The position numbers and the translations under genes are program-made. The notes below the pieces were generated by a model that was not told the origin of the DNA, did no database searches, and was given only the letters and a program-made list of their open reading frames with translations. 16,444 nucleotides of DNA, from positions 1 through 16,444 of the forward strand of contig CANHQC010000009.1 in NCBI GenBank assembly GCA_947462695.1, given 5' to 3'. This DNA comes from Flavobacteriales bacterium. GTDB lineage: Bacteria; Bacteroidota; Bacteroidia; Flavobacteriales_D; Crocinitomicaceae. This document shows, piece by piece, positions 8,185-15,307 of the stretch (position 1 is its first letter; each line of letters starts with the position of its first letter).

Positions 8185-8781
8185 CTAATAGAAGTTAACA
8201 AATGTACCTTTTTCGTGAATACGCTTGTCTTGTTTAACTGTTAAAGAAAGTTGGACTCCGGGAATTGTGGAGTAAATAACAGTCGGACGAACGTTTAAGG
8301 TGAGTTTTTCAGATACGTCAAAATCTACGAAATGTGCCTCAACATGTGCGTCTACTAGTTGCAGTAAATAAACTAACGTTAATCCAACGATTGAGAGGTC
8401 TCTTCTGTCGAGGTGTTGATTGTATAAATTGAGAATTCCTTCATCGTCATACTCTTCCCATGTTGGATTAGGGATAGCACCTCCTTTTCTTAGCGTATAT
8501 TCATCTTTTAAGGCAAGTTGAAGCTGTTGGTTTTTGATTAAAAAATAACCCATTGATCCTAGTCCTGCATAGATTAAAGGTACTTTCCAGTAGGCTTTTT
8601 TCTTTCCCTTGGGCATCGCCAGATGATTGTAAATTTGTCCGGCACCAGGAATAACGGCTGAAAGCAATAACGCTTTTTTGGGATTGTGCTGAAAACTTGA
8701 GTCGATTGAATTAACGATAGAATCCTGAGCAAAGAGCTTACTTGTCAGTAAAACAAAAACAAGAAAAAGCAAACGATACAT
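8185..8781 (-). CDS. DUF5683 domain protein, membrane-associated
   Basis: DUF5683 family protein of unknown function, 198 residues, found next to parB in many Bacteroidota. It has a signal peptide (MYRLLFLVFVLLTSKLFAQ), then the family's NPKKALLLSAVIPGAGQIYN (33-52), a second hydrophobic segment near 67-82 (VPLIYAGLGSMGYFLI) and a third near 131-142 (LSIVGLTLVYLLQLVDAHVEAH). The C-terminal part is beta-rich. The PGAGQIYN turn is typical of small membrane proteins with a TM2-like pair. Its ATG overlaps the parB stop by one base (TAATG). The position suggests co-expression with ParAB but not necessarily a role in segregation. Confidence 0.88.
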   Translation of the reverse strand: MYRLLFLVFVLLTSKLFAQDSIVNSIDSSFQHNPKKALLLSAVIPGAGQIYNHLAMPKGKKKAYWKVPLIYAGLGSMGYFLIKNQQLQLALKDEYTLRKGGAIPNPTWEEYDDEGILNLYNQHLDRRDLSIVGLTLVYLLQLVDAHVEAHFVDFDVSEKLTLNVRPTVIYSTIPGVQLSLTVKQDKRIHEKGTFVNFY

Positions 8782-9686
8782 TATTTATTTAAAAGTTCAA
8801 TAATGCGGTTAAGGTCTACTTCAGAATTGAAATTTACAACAATTTTTCCTCCTCCAGCGGCTGATTTTCGTATGTCAACACGTGCCGATAATCGATCACT
8901 TAAATGTTCTTTGAATGTGAATTGTTTTTCAGATATGGCAATTGCTGTTCGATCAGTTGATGAAGGTGCCGACGATCTGGGTTCTACATAACCTTCACGA
9001 ACAAGGGCTTCTGTATCTCTTACTGATAAACCATCTTCAATTACACGGCCGTGAATAGCCAGTTGTATCGTTTCATCACCTACAGAAACCAATGCTCTTG
9101 CATGGCCCATTGAAATCGAATTGTCGCGCACACTTGCTTGGATTTCAGCTGGTAGTTTTAATAAGCGCAAATGATTGGTTATACTGGAACGAGACTTAGC
9201 TACCTTCTGACTTAATTCATCTTGCGTAAGACTACATTCTTCGATTAAGCGTGAGTAAGATAACGCCACCTCAATAGCATTTAAGTCTTCTCGTTGAATG
9301 TTTTCAACCAACGCCATTTCGAGCATGGTCTGGTCGTTCGCTACTCGAATGTACGCCGGGACTTCTTTTAGTCCAGCCATTTGAGATGCTCTAAAACGTC
9401 GTTCACCTGAAATTAACTGGTAGTTATCTCTTCCCAGTTTACGGACAGTAAGTGGTTGTATGATTCCATGAACAGCAATGGATTGACTCAGTTCTTCTAA
9501 GGCTTCCCGCTCAAAACTGGTTCGGGGATTGAATGGATTCGCTTCAATGCTATCAATAGGCAACATGGAAACAGATCCAACAACACCTGCATTGGACGAT
9601 TTGGTGGTGATGTCAGTCTCTGCATTTTCCAGCAAAGCACTCAATCCTTTACCTAAGGCAGAACGTTTTTTTGGATTAGAGCTCAT
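8781..9686 (-). CDS. parB: Chromosome-partitioning protein ParB (Spo0J-like)
   Basis: DNA-binding CTPase clamp that loads at parS sites and works with ParA to segregate the chromosome origin. The 301 residues contain the N-terminal ParA-contact motif ALGKGLSALL (10-19), the ParB/Srx CTP-binding domain with NPFNPR (50-55), HGIIQPL (73-79), GERRFRAS (94-101) and ENIQREDLN (128-136), then a helix-turn-helix at about 153-176 (LTQDELSQKVAKSRSSITNHL). The C-terminal ~40 residues (with GGGKIVVNFNSEVDLNRIIELL) would be the dimerisation domain. It overlaps parA by 11 bases. I see no parS-like palindrome of the TGTTTCACGTGAAACA type within the window. Confidence 0.97.
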   Translation of the reverse strand: MSSNPKKRSALGKGLSALLENAETDITTKSSNAGVVGSVSMLPIDSIEANPFNPRTSFEREALEELSQSIAVHGIIQPLTVRKLGRDNYQLISGERRFRASQMAGLKEVPAYIRVANDQTMLEMALVENIQREDLNAIEVALSYSRLIEECSLTQDELSQKVAKSRSSITNHLRLLKLPAEIQASVRDNSISMGHARALVSVGDETIQLAIHGRVIEDGLSVRDTEALVREGYVEPRSSAPSSTDRTAIAISEKQFTFKEHLSDRLSARVDIRKSAAGGGKIVVNFNSEVDLNRIIELLNK

Positions 9687-10488
9687 CGTTTATTTCAATT
9701 TTTTTGTCATCATTACCAATTTTCGTCAAATTGTTTTTTTGCAAAATTTCCCGGGCAAAATTAAGGTAATTAATTGATCCTTTGCTTGCCGCGTCGTGCA
9801 TCACGATTGTTTCACCAAAACTTGGGGCTTCACCCAATTTGGTATTGCGATGAATAACAGTATCAAAAACCAATTCCTGAAAATGTGTTTTAACTTCTTC
9901 AACAACTTGGTTGGCTAAACGCAATCGGGTATCGTACATCGTTAAAAGAATACCTTCGATTTCCAATTGTGGATTTAAGCGACCCTGAACAATTTTAATT
10001 GTATTTAGCAGCTTGCCTAGTCCCTCCAATGCAAAATATTCACATTGAACAGGTACCATCACTGAATCGGCAGCCGATAATGCATTCACGGTAATTAATC
10101 CCAATGATGGAGAGCAATCGATAATTATAAAATCGTACTCATTCCGGATCTTTTCCAAAGCCACTTTTAGCATTTGCTCTCTATTCGGCAAATTGATCAT
10201 TTCAAGCTCAGCCCCAACTAAATCAATGTGAGAAGGTAAAATATCTAAATTAGGATTCTCCGTTTGGACAATTAGCTCTTTCGGATGAACCTCATTGATT
10301 AAACAATCGTAAATATTTTTAGTGTTTTTTGGATCAAGGCCAACTCCAGATGTGGCATTGGCTTGTGGATCTGCATCCACAATGAGTGTTTTGTATTCAA
10401 GGACGCCCAAACAGCCACCTAAATTGATCGCAGTTGTCGTCTTGCCAACACCTCCTTTTTGATTCGCAATTGCGATTATTTTTCCCAT
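9676..10488 (-). CDS. parA: Chromosome-partitioning ATPase ParA (Soj-like)
   Basis: Walker-type ATPase that binds the nucleoid and is released by ParB to move origins. The 270 residues start with MGKIIAIANQKGGVGKTTTA: the deviant Walker A KGGVGKTT (11-18) has the signature Lys11 and Lys16. Walker A' is VDADPQANAT (about 38-47) and Walker B is FIIIDCSPSLG. The C-terminal region has VIHRNTKLGEAPSFGE, typical of Soj. It is the first gene of the tight block; 105 bases separate it from the DUF3276 gene upstream. In that gap a minus-strand TATCTTTA (10507-10514) is a near match to the Bacteroidota -7 element, without a clear -33 partner. Chromosomal rather than plasmid type is inferred from the dapB/lepB context. 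Confidence 0.97.
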   Translation of the reverse strand: MGKIIAIANQKGGVGKTTTAINLGGCLGVLEYKTLIVDADPQANATSGVGLDPKNTKNIYDCLINEVHPKELIVQTENPNLDILPSHIDLVGAELEMINLPNREQMLKVALEKIRNEYDFIIIDCSPSLGLITVNALSAADSVMVPVQCEYFALEGLGKLLNTIKIVQGRLNPQLEIEGILLTMYDTRLRLANQVVEEVKTHFQELVFDTVIHRNTKLGEAPSFGETIVMHDAASKGSINYLNFAREILQKNNLTKIGNDDKKIEINDEL

Positions 10489-10593
10489 GAATTCACTAAA
10501 GATGTGTAAAGATACAACATTAAAACACCTTTAGAAGAGGTCGAGTTAGGAACTTTTCAACGAAATGGATTGAATAAATGAGTTGAATACGTT

Positions 10594-10932
10594 CTACAAA
10601 TCTTCAAATCGAATGTCATTTTCATCAGTTTTAGACGCGTTGAATGTCGACTCTAATGAGCTGTTCGTATCACCAGATAAGCGCAGTTCATCAATTTTCG
10701 CGAGCACATCATCTAAACCTTCTCTGAATTTTTCAAAATCTTCCTTGTACAAAAATATTTTATGCTTTTGGTAATTGTCCCGACCATCGTCGTTGAACGT
10801 TTTTTTGCTTTCGGTTAGTGTAATGTATAAATCGTTACCCTTAGTAGATTTAATGTCGAAAAAGTAGGTTCGTTTACCTGCCCTTACAACTTTTGAGTAG
10901 ACTTCGGCATTTTTGTCATTTTCCATGAGCAT
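10594..10932 (-). CDS. DUF3276 / PUR-domain nucleic-acid-binding protein
   Basis: Small protein of the DUF3276 family, which is related to the PUR domain of eukaryotic Pur-alpha and Borrelia BpuR; those bind single-stranded DNA or RNA. About 112 residues. The single PUR repeat is visible as VYSKVVRAGKRTYFFDIKST, LYITLTESKKTF and HKIFLYKEDFEKF, followed by an acidic, Ser/Asn-rich tail ending in DIRFEDL. I chose ATG 10932; the ATG at 10926 (MENDK) is equally possible. A TTG at 10953 extends the frame by seven codons but lies at the edge of a 20-bp palindrome and adds residues unlike the family. The gene sits 37 bases behind the ABC exporter. A nucleic-acid-binding regulator with a palindrome at its own start raises the possibility of self-regulation. 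Confidence 0.9.
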   Translation of the reverse strand: MLMENDKNAEVYSKVVRAGKRTYFFDIKSTKGNDLYITLTESKKTFNDDGRDNYQKHKIFLYKEDFEKFREGLDDVLAKIDELRLSGDTNSSLESTFNASKTDENDIRFEDL

Positions 10933-10934
10933 AG

Positions 10935-10954
10935 TTTGTTTAGATCTAAACAAA
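10935..10954. repeat. Perfect 20-bp palindrome, candidate operator upstream of the DUF3276 gene
   Basis: TTTGTTTAGATCTAAACAAA reads the same on both strands over all 20 bases (10 per half). It ends 2 bases before ATG 10932 of the DUF3276 gene and starts 15 bases after the ABC exporter's stop codon. On the minus strand an imperfect -7-like CATATTTG overlaps its upstream edge. A dimeric regulator binding here would block transcription or translation start. A hairpin in the mRNA just ahead of the start codon is the alternative. No T tract follows on the coding strand, so it is not a terminator for the - strand genes. Confidence 0.6.
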
Positions 10955-10969
10955 TATGTTGTTTTTTTT

Positions 10970-12748
10970 TTACTCTTCCAATTTGTAATTGGAATCTTTT
11001 GCTTGATCTTCAGCTAATTGCTGGTTGTAAAGAAAGGCGTAATGCCCATTTCTTTCCATTAATTCTTCATGAGTTCCTTCTTCAACCGATTCTCCGTTTT
11101 CAATCACCAGAATACGGTCTGCATTTCGAATTGAGGATATTCTGTGACTTACAATGACCGTAGTTAAATGGTTGCTTTCCGTCTTTAGGTGACTCAAAAT
11201 TCGCTCTTCTGTTTCTGTGTCTACTGCAGATAAACAGTCGTCAAGGACAAGCAATTTTGGCTTTCTTAATAATGCACGTGCTATACTAAGTCGTTGTTTT
11301 TGCCCTCCACTCAAATTTACACCGCGTTCACCAAGAAGTGTTTGGTATCCATTTGGAAAATCAATGATGTTGTGATGAACGTGTGCTTTTTTTGCTGATT
11401 CTTCAATTTCACTTTGTGTAACTTCATGTGTACAACCGAACAAAAGGTTGTTTTCAATGGATTCTGAAAAAAGGAATACCTCCTGAGGAACAACGCCGGC
11501 TTGATCTCTGTATTGTATTAAGTTAATGGTGGTCAAATCTTTCCCGTCAATCCGAATACTTCCAGCGTCAGGATCCATCTGACGCATTAAAAGATTCAAG
11601 AGAGTAGTCTTTCCGCTACCTGTTTTTCCGATAACCGCGAACGTTTGTCCAGGATTTATCTTGAACGTCACATTTTTCAATGCTTGAATTCCAGAATTAG
11701 GGTATGTATAACTTACATGTTCAAAGCTGATTTCCCCTTCAAATTCAAATGATTCATTTGTCGGATTTTTAATTGACGGTTCTGTTTGAAGAAATTCATT
11801 GATTCTCGACTGAGATGCGGCAGCACGCTGGTTAATTGATGTGACCCATCCAATACTTGCAAATGGCCACGTTAATTTGTTTACAAAAAAGATAAAGGCT
11901 AAAATTCCACCAAGAGAAATCGTCCCGTCATAAGACATTAATCCGCCAATATATATGGATAAAATAGTACTTAAACCAATGAGAAAGACAATAGTCGGCA
12001 TGAAAAGCGAGTTTACCAAGACCAATGCCATGCTTTTCAGTTTGTAATTGTTCGCACTAGTTGTAAATTTTTCATGGACTTCTTTCTCTCGGTTGTATGA
12101 TTTAATAACGCGAATGCCTGCAAATGACTCTTGGACAATGGTGGACATAAGCGATTGCTCCTTCTGAACTTCTTTGCTAAGCAAATTCATCTTTGAGGAA
12201 ACAAAGTAGATTAAAAAGGACATAACTGGCAATGGAATCAATACGAATAACGTAAGCCAACCGTTAATTTGAATCATTTGGTAAATCACCATAGCAAAAA
12301 GTGCGCACAAGTTTATGGTGTACATAACTCCCGGACCTAAATACATTCTCACCTGACTTACGTCTTCTGAAATCCTGTTCATTAAATCGCCCGTTGCATT
12401 TTTTTTGTAAAATGAAAAATCTAGTTTTTGGTAGTGTTGGTAAATTTCGTTCTTCAAATCGTATTCAATTAGTCTGGACATGACAATGATGGTTTGTCTT
12501 GTCAGAAATAGAAAGAACCCGCTTAATGCCGATAAAAGCATATAGATGCCGCCGATTTTCAAGGAAAGAATGAGCACGTCCTCCAATCCGTTGAAATGCG
12601 CACCACTCATTAATTCATCAATGGTTGATTTGACATATAATGGCATTTGAACACCAAAATAATTGGAAATCACAATGAAAATCACTCCTAAAAGGAAACG
12701 CCATTTGTAGATGTAGAAATATTTGTTCAAATAGCTCAGCGACTTCAT
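10970..12748 (-). CDS. ABC exporter half-transporter (fused membrane and ATPase domains)
   Basis: Type IV ABC exporter of the multidrug/lipid (MdlB/YheI-like) group, 592 residues, inner membrane; substrate unknown. Six transmembrane segments lie in residues ~18-300 (18-36, 57-82, 137-158, 163-183, 246-268, 279-296). The nucleotide-binding domain follows: Walker A GKTGSGKTT (374-382), Q-loop PQE (421-423), signature NLSGGQKQR (478-486), Walker B LLVLDDCLSAVD (499-510), His switch VSHR (His535). The residue after the Walker B Asp is Asp504 where the catalytic Glu is usual, as in the degenerate-site partner of heterodimeric exporters. No partner subunit is in the window. It is divergent from leucine dehydrogenase, and the two share a promoter region. 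Confidence 0.93.
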   Translation of the reverse strand: MKSLSYLNKYFYIYKWRFLLGVIFIVISNYFGVQMPLYVKSTIDELMSGAHFNGLEDVLILSLKIGGIYMLLSALSGFFLFLTRQTIIVMSRLIEYDLKNEIYQHYQKLDFSFYKKNATGDLMNRISEDVSQVRMYLGPGVMYTINLCALFAMVIYQMIQINGWLTLFVLIPLPVMSFLIYFVSSKMNLLSKEVQKEQSLMSTIVQESFAGIRVIKSYNREKEVHEKFTTSANNYKLKSMALVLVNSLFMPTIVFLIGLSTILSIYIGGLMSYDGTISLGGILAFIFFVNKLTWPFASIGWVTSINQRAAASQSRINEFLQTEPSIKNPTNESFEFEGEISFEHVSYTYPNSGIQALKNVTFKINPGQTFAVIGKTGSGKTTLLNLLMRQMDPDAGSIRIDGKDLTTINLIQYRDQAGVVPQEVFLFSESIENNLLFGCTHEVTQSEIEESAKKAHVHHNIIDFPNGYQTLLGERGVNLSGGQKQRLSIARALLRKPKLLVLDDCLSAVDTETEERILSHLKTESNHLTTVIVSHRISSIRNADRILVIENGESVEEGTHEELMERNGHYAFLYNQQLAEDQAKDSNYKLEE

Positions 12749-12761
12749 GCGATATATTTTC

Positions 12762-12769
12762 TATTTTTG
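12762..12769 (+). promoter_or_regulatory. Candidate -7 element for the leucine dehydrogenase operon
   Basis: TATTTTTG matches TAnnTTTG exactly. I see no TTG at 19 bases upstream (the bases there are CGA), so the promoter would have a weak -33 region. Transcription from it would begin near 12775 and give a leader of about 65 bases before ATG 12841. Confidence 0.4.
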
Positions 12770-12790
12770 TGGCCATTGTTGACGACCGGA

Positions 12791-12798
12791 CAAAAATA
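12791..12798 (-). promoter_or_regulatory. Candidate -7 element for the ABC exporter gene
   Basis: On the minus strand TATTTTTG matches TAnnTTTG exactly. No good TTG stands 19 bases upstream. Transcription would begin near 12784-12786 and run about 37 bases to ATG 12748. It faces the plus-strand element in the other arm of the inverted repeat, so the two transcripts would overlap by some bases at their 5' ends. Confidence 0.4.
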
Positions 12799-12840
12799 GC
12801 TATTCGGAACCAACGATGTGTAAACAGACCATTCGAAATT

Positions 12841-13938
12841 ATGTTTGAAGTAAAAGACATCTCCGAAACAAATCTGATCGAAAATCCGGTAATTGCTCAA
12901 ATGAGCCAATACAATCACGAACAACTCTTGTTCTGTAATGACAATGAAACGGGTTTGAAAGCCATAATCGCAGTTCATAATACGGTTTTAGGTCCTGCAT
13001 TAGGAGGCACGCGCATGTGGGCTTATGCAAATGAAACTGAAGCGTTAGTTGATGTATTGCGTCTTTCTAGAGGGATGACGTACAAAAATTCCATTTCTGG
13101 ATTGAATTTAGGAGGCGGGAAGGCTGTTATTATTGGTGATTCACGAACAATGAAGTCAGAGGCTTTGATGCGTCGATTTGGGAAGTTTGTAAACAGCCTT
13201 GGTGGTAAATACATTACTGCTGAGGATGTTGGAATAGGAACAAATGATATGGTTTACGTAAATATGGAGACCAATCATGTTGTCGGTTTGCCCGGTAAAA
13301 GTGGTGATCCTTCCCCTGTGACCGCGCACGGAGTTTATGTAGGCATGAAGGCTGCCGCAAAAATTCAGTTCGGTACAGATGAGTTGAATGGTAAAAAAAT
13401 CGCAGTTCAAGGTGTAGGACATGTAGGGGAGTACCTCGTAGCTTCTTTGGTTAAAGAAGGAGCCAAAGTTTACATAACAGATATTCATGAACCAACACTT
13501 AAGCATGTTGCTTTAACGTATGGCGCTGAAGTTGTTGGCTTGAATGAAATATATGATTTAGACGTAGATGTCTATGCGCCTTGTGCGTTAGGAGCTACAG
13601 TGAATGACGAAACGCTCTGTAGATTGAAATGCTCCATAATTGCAGGTGCGGCGAATAATCAGTTGAAGAATGAAGCAACTCATGGCCAAGAGGTGATGAA
13701 AAGAGGAATTCTTTATGCGCCTGATTTTGCGCTGAATGCAGGTGGAGTGATAAATTGTTACTCAGAAGTTCAAGGCTTATCATCTGAATGGGCAATGAGT
13801 AAAGCAGAAGATATTTACCATACGATTACATCCATTTTGAACCGTTCTCAAATTGAACAAATTCCGACTTATCAAATAGCAAATGCTATGGCAGAAGAGC
13901 GAATTGAAGCAATTGGAAAAGTTAAATTACCACGCTAA
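12841..13938 (+). CDS. Leucine dehydrogenase (Glu/Leu/Phe/Val dehydrogenase family)
   Basis: NAD-dependent oxidative deaminase of branched-chain amino acids (leucine to 4-methyl-2-oxopentanoate plus ammonia); cytosolic. The 365 residues match Bacillus leucine dehydrogenase (~364) almost motif for motif: GLKAIIAVHNTVLGPALGGTRM (38-59), RGMTYKN with substrate-binding Lys82, LNLGGGKAVI with catalytic Lys94, KYITAEDVG (123-131), GDPSPVTAHGVYVGMKAA, the NAD loop VQGVGHVG (189-196), DVYAPCALGATVND and IAGAANNQL. Glutamate dehydrogenases are about 70 residues longer. I chose ATG 12841. A GTG at 12769 extends the frame by 24 codons, but its G is the last base of a -7 box and the added residues do not look like the family. 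It leads an operon with nusB 4 bases downstream. The oxo acids can feed branched-chain fatty acids. Confidence 0.95.
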   Translation: MFEVKDISETNLIENPVIAQMSQYNHEQLLFCNDNETGLKAIIAVHNTVLGPALGGTRMWAYANETEALVDVLRLSRGMTYKNSISGLNLGGGKAVIIGDSRTMKSEALMRRFGKFVNSLGGKYITAEDVGIGTNDMVYVNMETNHVVGLPGKSGDPSPVTAHGVYVGMKAAAKIQFGTDELNGKKIAVQGVGHVGEYLVASLVKEGAKVYITDIHEPTLKHVALTYGAEVVGLNEIYDLDVDVYAPCALGATVNDETLCRLKCSIIAGAANNQLKNEATHGQEVMKRGILYAPDFALNAGGVINCYSEVQGLSSEWAMSKAEDIYHTITSILNRSQIEQIPTYQIANAMAEERIEAIGKVKLPR

Positions 13939-13942
13939 TTGC

Positions 13943-14893
13943 ATGTTGAATAGAAGACATTTACGAATTAAGGTTCTTCAGGCGCTTTACGCCTATTATC
14001 AATCTGAAGAAACGGACTTTTCTAAAACTCAAAAAGGGTTGTTGGATGCGATTGAACGAATGTACGATTTGTACATTTATTTGTTCTTGACATTCGGAGA
14101 ATTGAGAAGGATTGCCGAAAACCAGTTAGAAGAAAAGAAAAAGAAAATTCGTCCAACAGAGCAAGACCTGCATCCAAACAGGAAGTTTGTTAAGAATCAA
14201 TTCATTGAAAAACTAGAGTCAAGTCGTGACTTAAGAACGCTTTCGGAGACGAGAAAAGTCAACTGGACAGGTGATGAAAATCAAGAGATGTTTCGTAAGA
14301 TGTACCTTCAAATAAAGGAATCAGAGACATACGTCATGTATATGAACGATGAAGAACATTCTTTTGAAAATGACCGTCAGTTTATCGTTGAATTGTTTAA
14401 AGTTGAAATTGCCAACTCATCTTTTCTTTACAATTATTTTGAGGAGAAAAGTATTCATTGGATGGATGACATTGATTTGGCTTGTTCAATGGTGTTAAAA
14501 ACCATAAAATCAGTTGAAGAAGACGGTCAAGTGGAACTGTTACCGTTGTATAAAAAAGATGATGACGAGCAGGAATTTATAACAACTTTGTTGCGTAAGA
14601 CCATTTCAATGGACAAGGAGAATGAGCAATTGATTGATGAATTAACTAAAAATTGGGAGTTGGACAGGATTGCCAAAATGGATGTTATTCTGATGAAAAT
14701 GGCTATTACTGAACTCCAGGTATGTAAAAGTATTCCAACAAAAGTGACGTTAAATGAGTATATTGAAATTGCTAAATTTTACAGTACGCCAAAAAGTAAT
14801 GGTTTTATAAACGGTGTTGTAGATAAAGCAATTGAACTTTTAACCAAACAAAAGAAGATTGTAAAAATAGGTCGTGGACTTTTAAATAGTTAA
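13943..14893 (+). CDS. nusB: Transcription antitermination factor NusB, long form
   Basis: RNA-binding factor that, with S10/NusE, NusA and NusG, supports antitermination on rRNA operons. The 316 residues are roughly twice the ~140 of E. coli NusB. The conserved N-terminus MLNRRHLRIKVLQALYAYYQSE (1-22) and C-terminal fold LTKNWELDRIAKMDVILMKMAITEL (234-258) and PTKVTLNEYIEIAKFYSTPKSNGFINGVVDKAI (265-297) are present. Between them lies an extra region of roughly 150-170 residues, rich in Lys, Glu and Asp and probably helical. This long form is usual in Bacteroidota. ATG 13943 is preferred to an in-frame ATG at 13883 inside the dehydrogenase gene because the family N-terminus starts exactly there. 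It is 4 bases after leucine dehydrogenase and 2 before the next gene. Confidence 0.94.
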   Translation: MLNRRHLRIKVLQALYAYYQSEETDFSKTQKGLLDAIERMYDLYIYLFLTFGELRRIAENQLEEKKKKIRPTEQDLHPNRKFVKNQFIEKLESSRDLRTLSETRKVNWTGDENQEMFRKMYLQIKESETYVMYMNDEEHSFENDRQFIVELFKVEIANSSFLYNYFEEKSIHWMDDIDLACSMVLKTIKSVEEDGQVELLPLYKKDDDEQEFITTLLRKTISMDKENEQLIDELTKNWELDRIAKMDVILMKMAITELQVCKSIPTKVTLNEYIEIAKFYSTPKSNGFINGVVDKAIELLTKQKKIVKIGRGLLNS

Positions 14894-14895
14894 TT

Positions 14896-15288
14896 ATGAG
14901 AAGATTAATAGTTATCCCATTGTTTCTTGGATTCCTGTCATGTGGCGGTAGTGATACAGTAGAAGTAGGGAATAAAACAAGTATGGTAGTAAATCCTGTA
15001 TTTGATGCCGGTACAGTTGTGAAAGGAGAAATTATTTCTGGGACGTTTACAGTTGAAAACACTGGTAAGTTCCCATTAGTAATTGCGGATGTAAAAGGTT
15101 CTTGCACATGTACAGTGGCACAAAAACCAGAAGATCCAATCATGCCTGGACAAAAAGGAGTAATCAAGGCAGATGTAGACACTGAACGTACATCAACAGG
15201 TGCAATCGCCAAATCAGTGCGAATTGTAGCAAACACAGATCCTTCAATTACAGAAGTTGTAATTAAGGCAACAGTTAAATCAAAATAA
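14896..15288 (+). CDS. DUF1573 lipoprotein
   Basis: Exported lipoprotein of 130 residues: signal peptide with lipobox FLSC, lipidated Cys16, followed by GGSD. The rest is one DUF1573 domain, a small Ig-like beta sandwich: PVFDAGTVVKGEIISGTFTVENTGKFPLVI (34-63), the conserved GSCTCT with Cys70 and Cys72, PIMPGQKGVIKADVDTE (81-97) and a final strand VVIKATVK. The fold resembles the ASH/MSP class of binding domains. The family's role is unknown. The Cys-x-Cys pair is a family hallmark and could bind metal or form a disulfide. It sits 2 bases behind nusB and 19 before yajC, an order I recall as common in Bacteroidota. Confidence 0.92.
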   Translation: MRRLIVIPLFLGFLSCGGSDTVEVGNKTSMVVNPVFDAGTVVKGEIISGTFTVENTGKFPLVIADVKGSCTCTVAQKPEDPIMPGQKGVIKADVDTERTSTGAIAKSVRIVANTDPSITEVVIKATVKSK

Positions 15289-15307
15289 AAAAACAAACAA
15301 TTAAGTT

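Larger units (their letters stand above)
12761..12799. repeat. 10-bp inverted repeat in the divergent promoter region
   Basis: CTATTTTTGT (12761-12770) is repeated exactly in reverse complement as ACAAAAATAG (12790-12799), with 19 bases between. Each arm contains TATTTTTG, a match to the Bacteroidota -7 element TAnnTTTG, on opposite strands and facing inwards. It lies between the start codons of the ABC exporter (12748, minus) and leucine dehydrogenase (12841, plus). Confidence 0.7.

Noticed and set aside
7848..8198. 116-codon open frame on the + strand over dapB
   Set aside because: It is antisense to a clear enzyme gene, with no domain or promoter; it is a shadow of dapB codon use.
10933..10953. 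TTG at 10953 as start of the DUF3276 gene
   Set aside because: It falls in the palindrome and adds seven residues not typical of the family; ATG codons follow at 10932 and 10926.
12769..12840. GTG at 12769 as start of leucine dehydrogenase, adding 24 residues
   Set aside because: The G belongs to a -7 box, the added residues do not resemble the family, and ATG 12841 gives the standard length of about 365.
13883..13942. ATG at 13883 as start of nusB
   Set aside because: It lies inside the dehydrogenase gene in another frame; the conserved NusB N-terminus MLNRRHLRIKVLQ begins at 13943.
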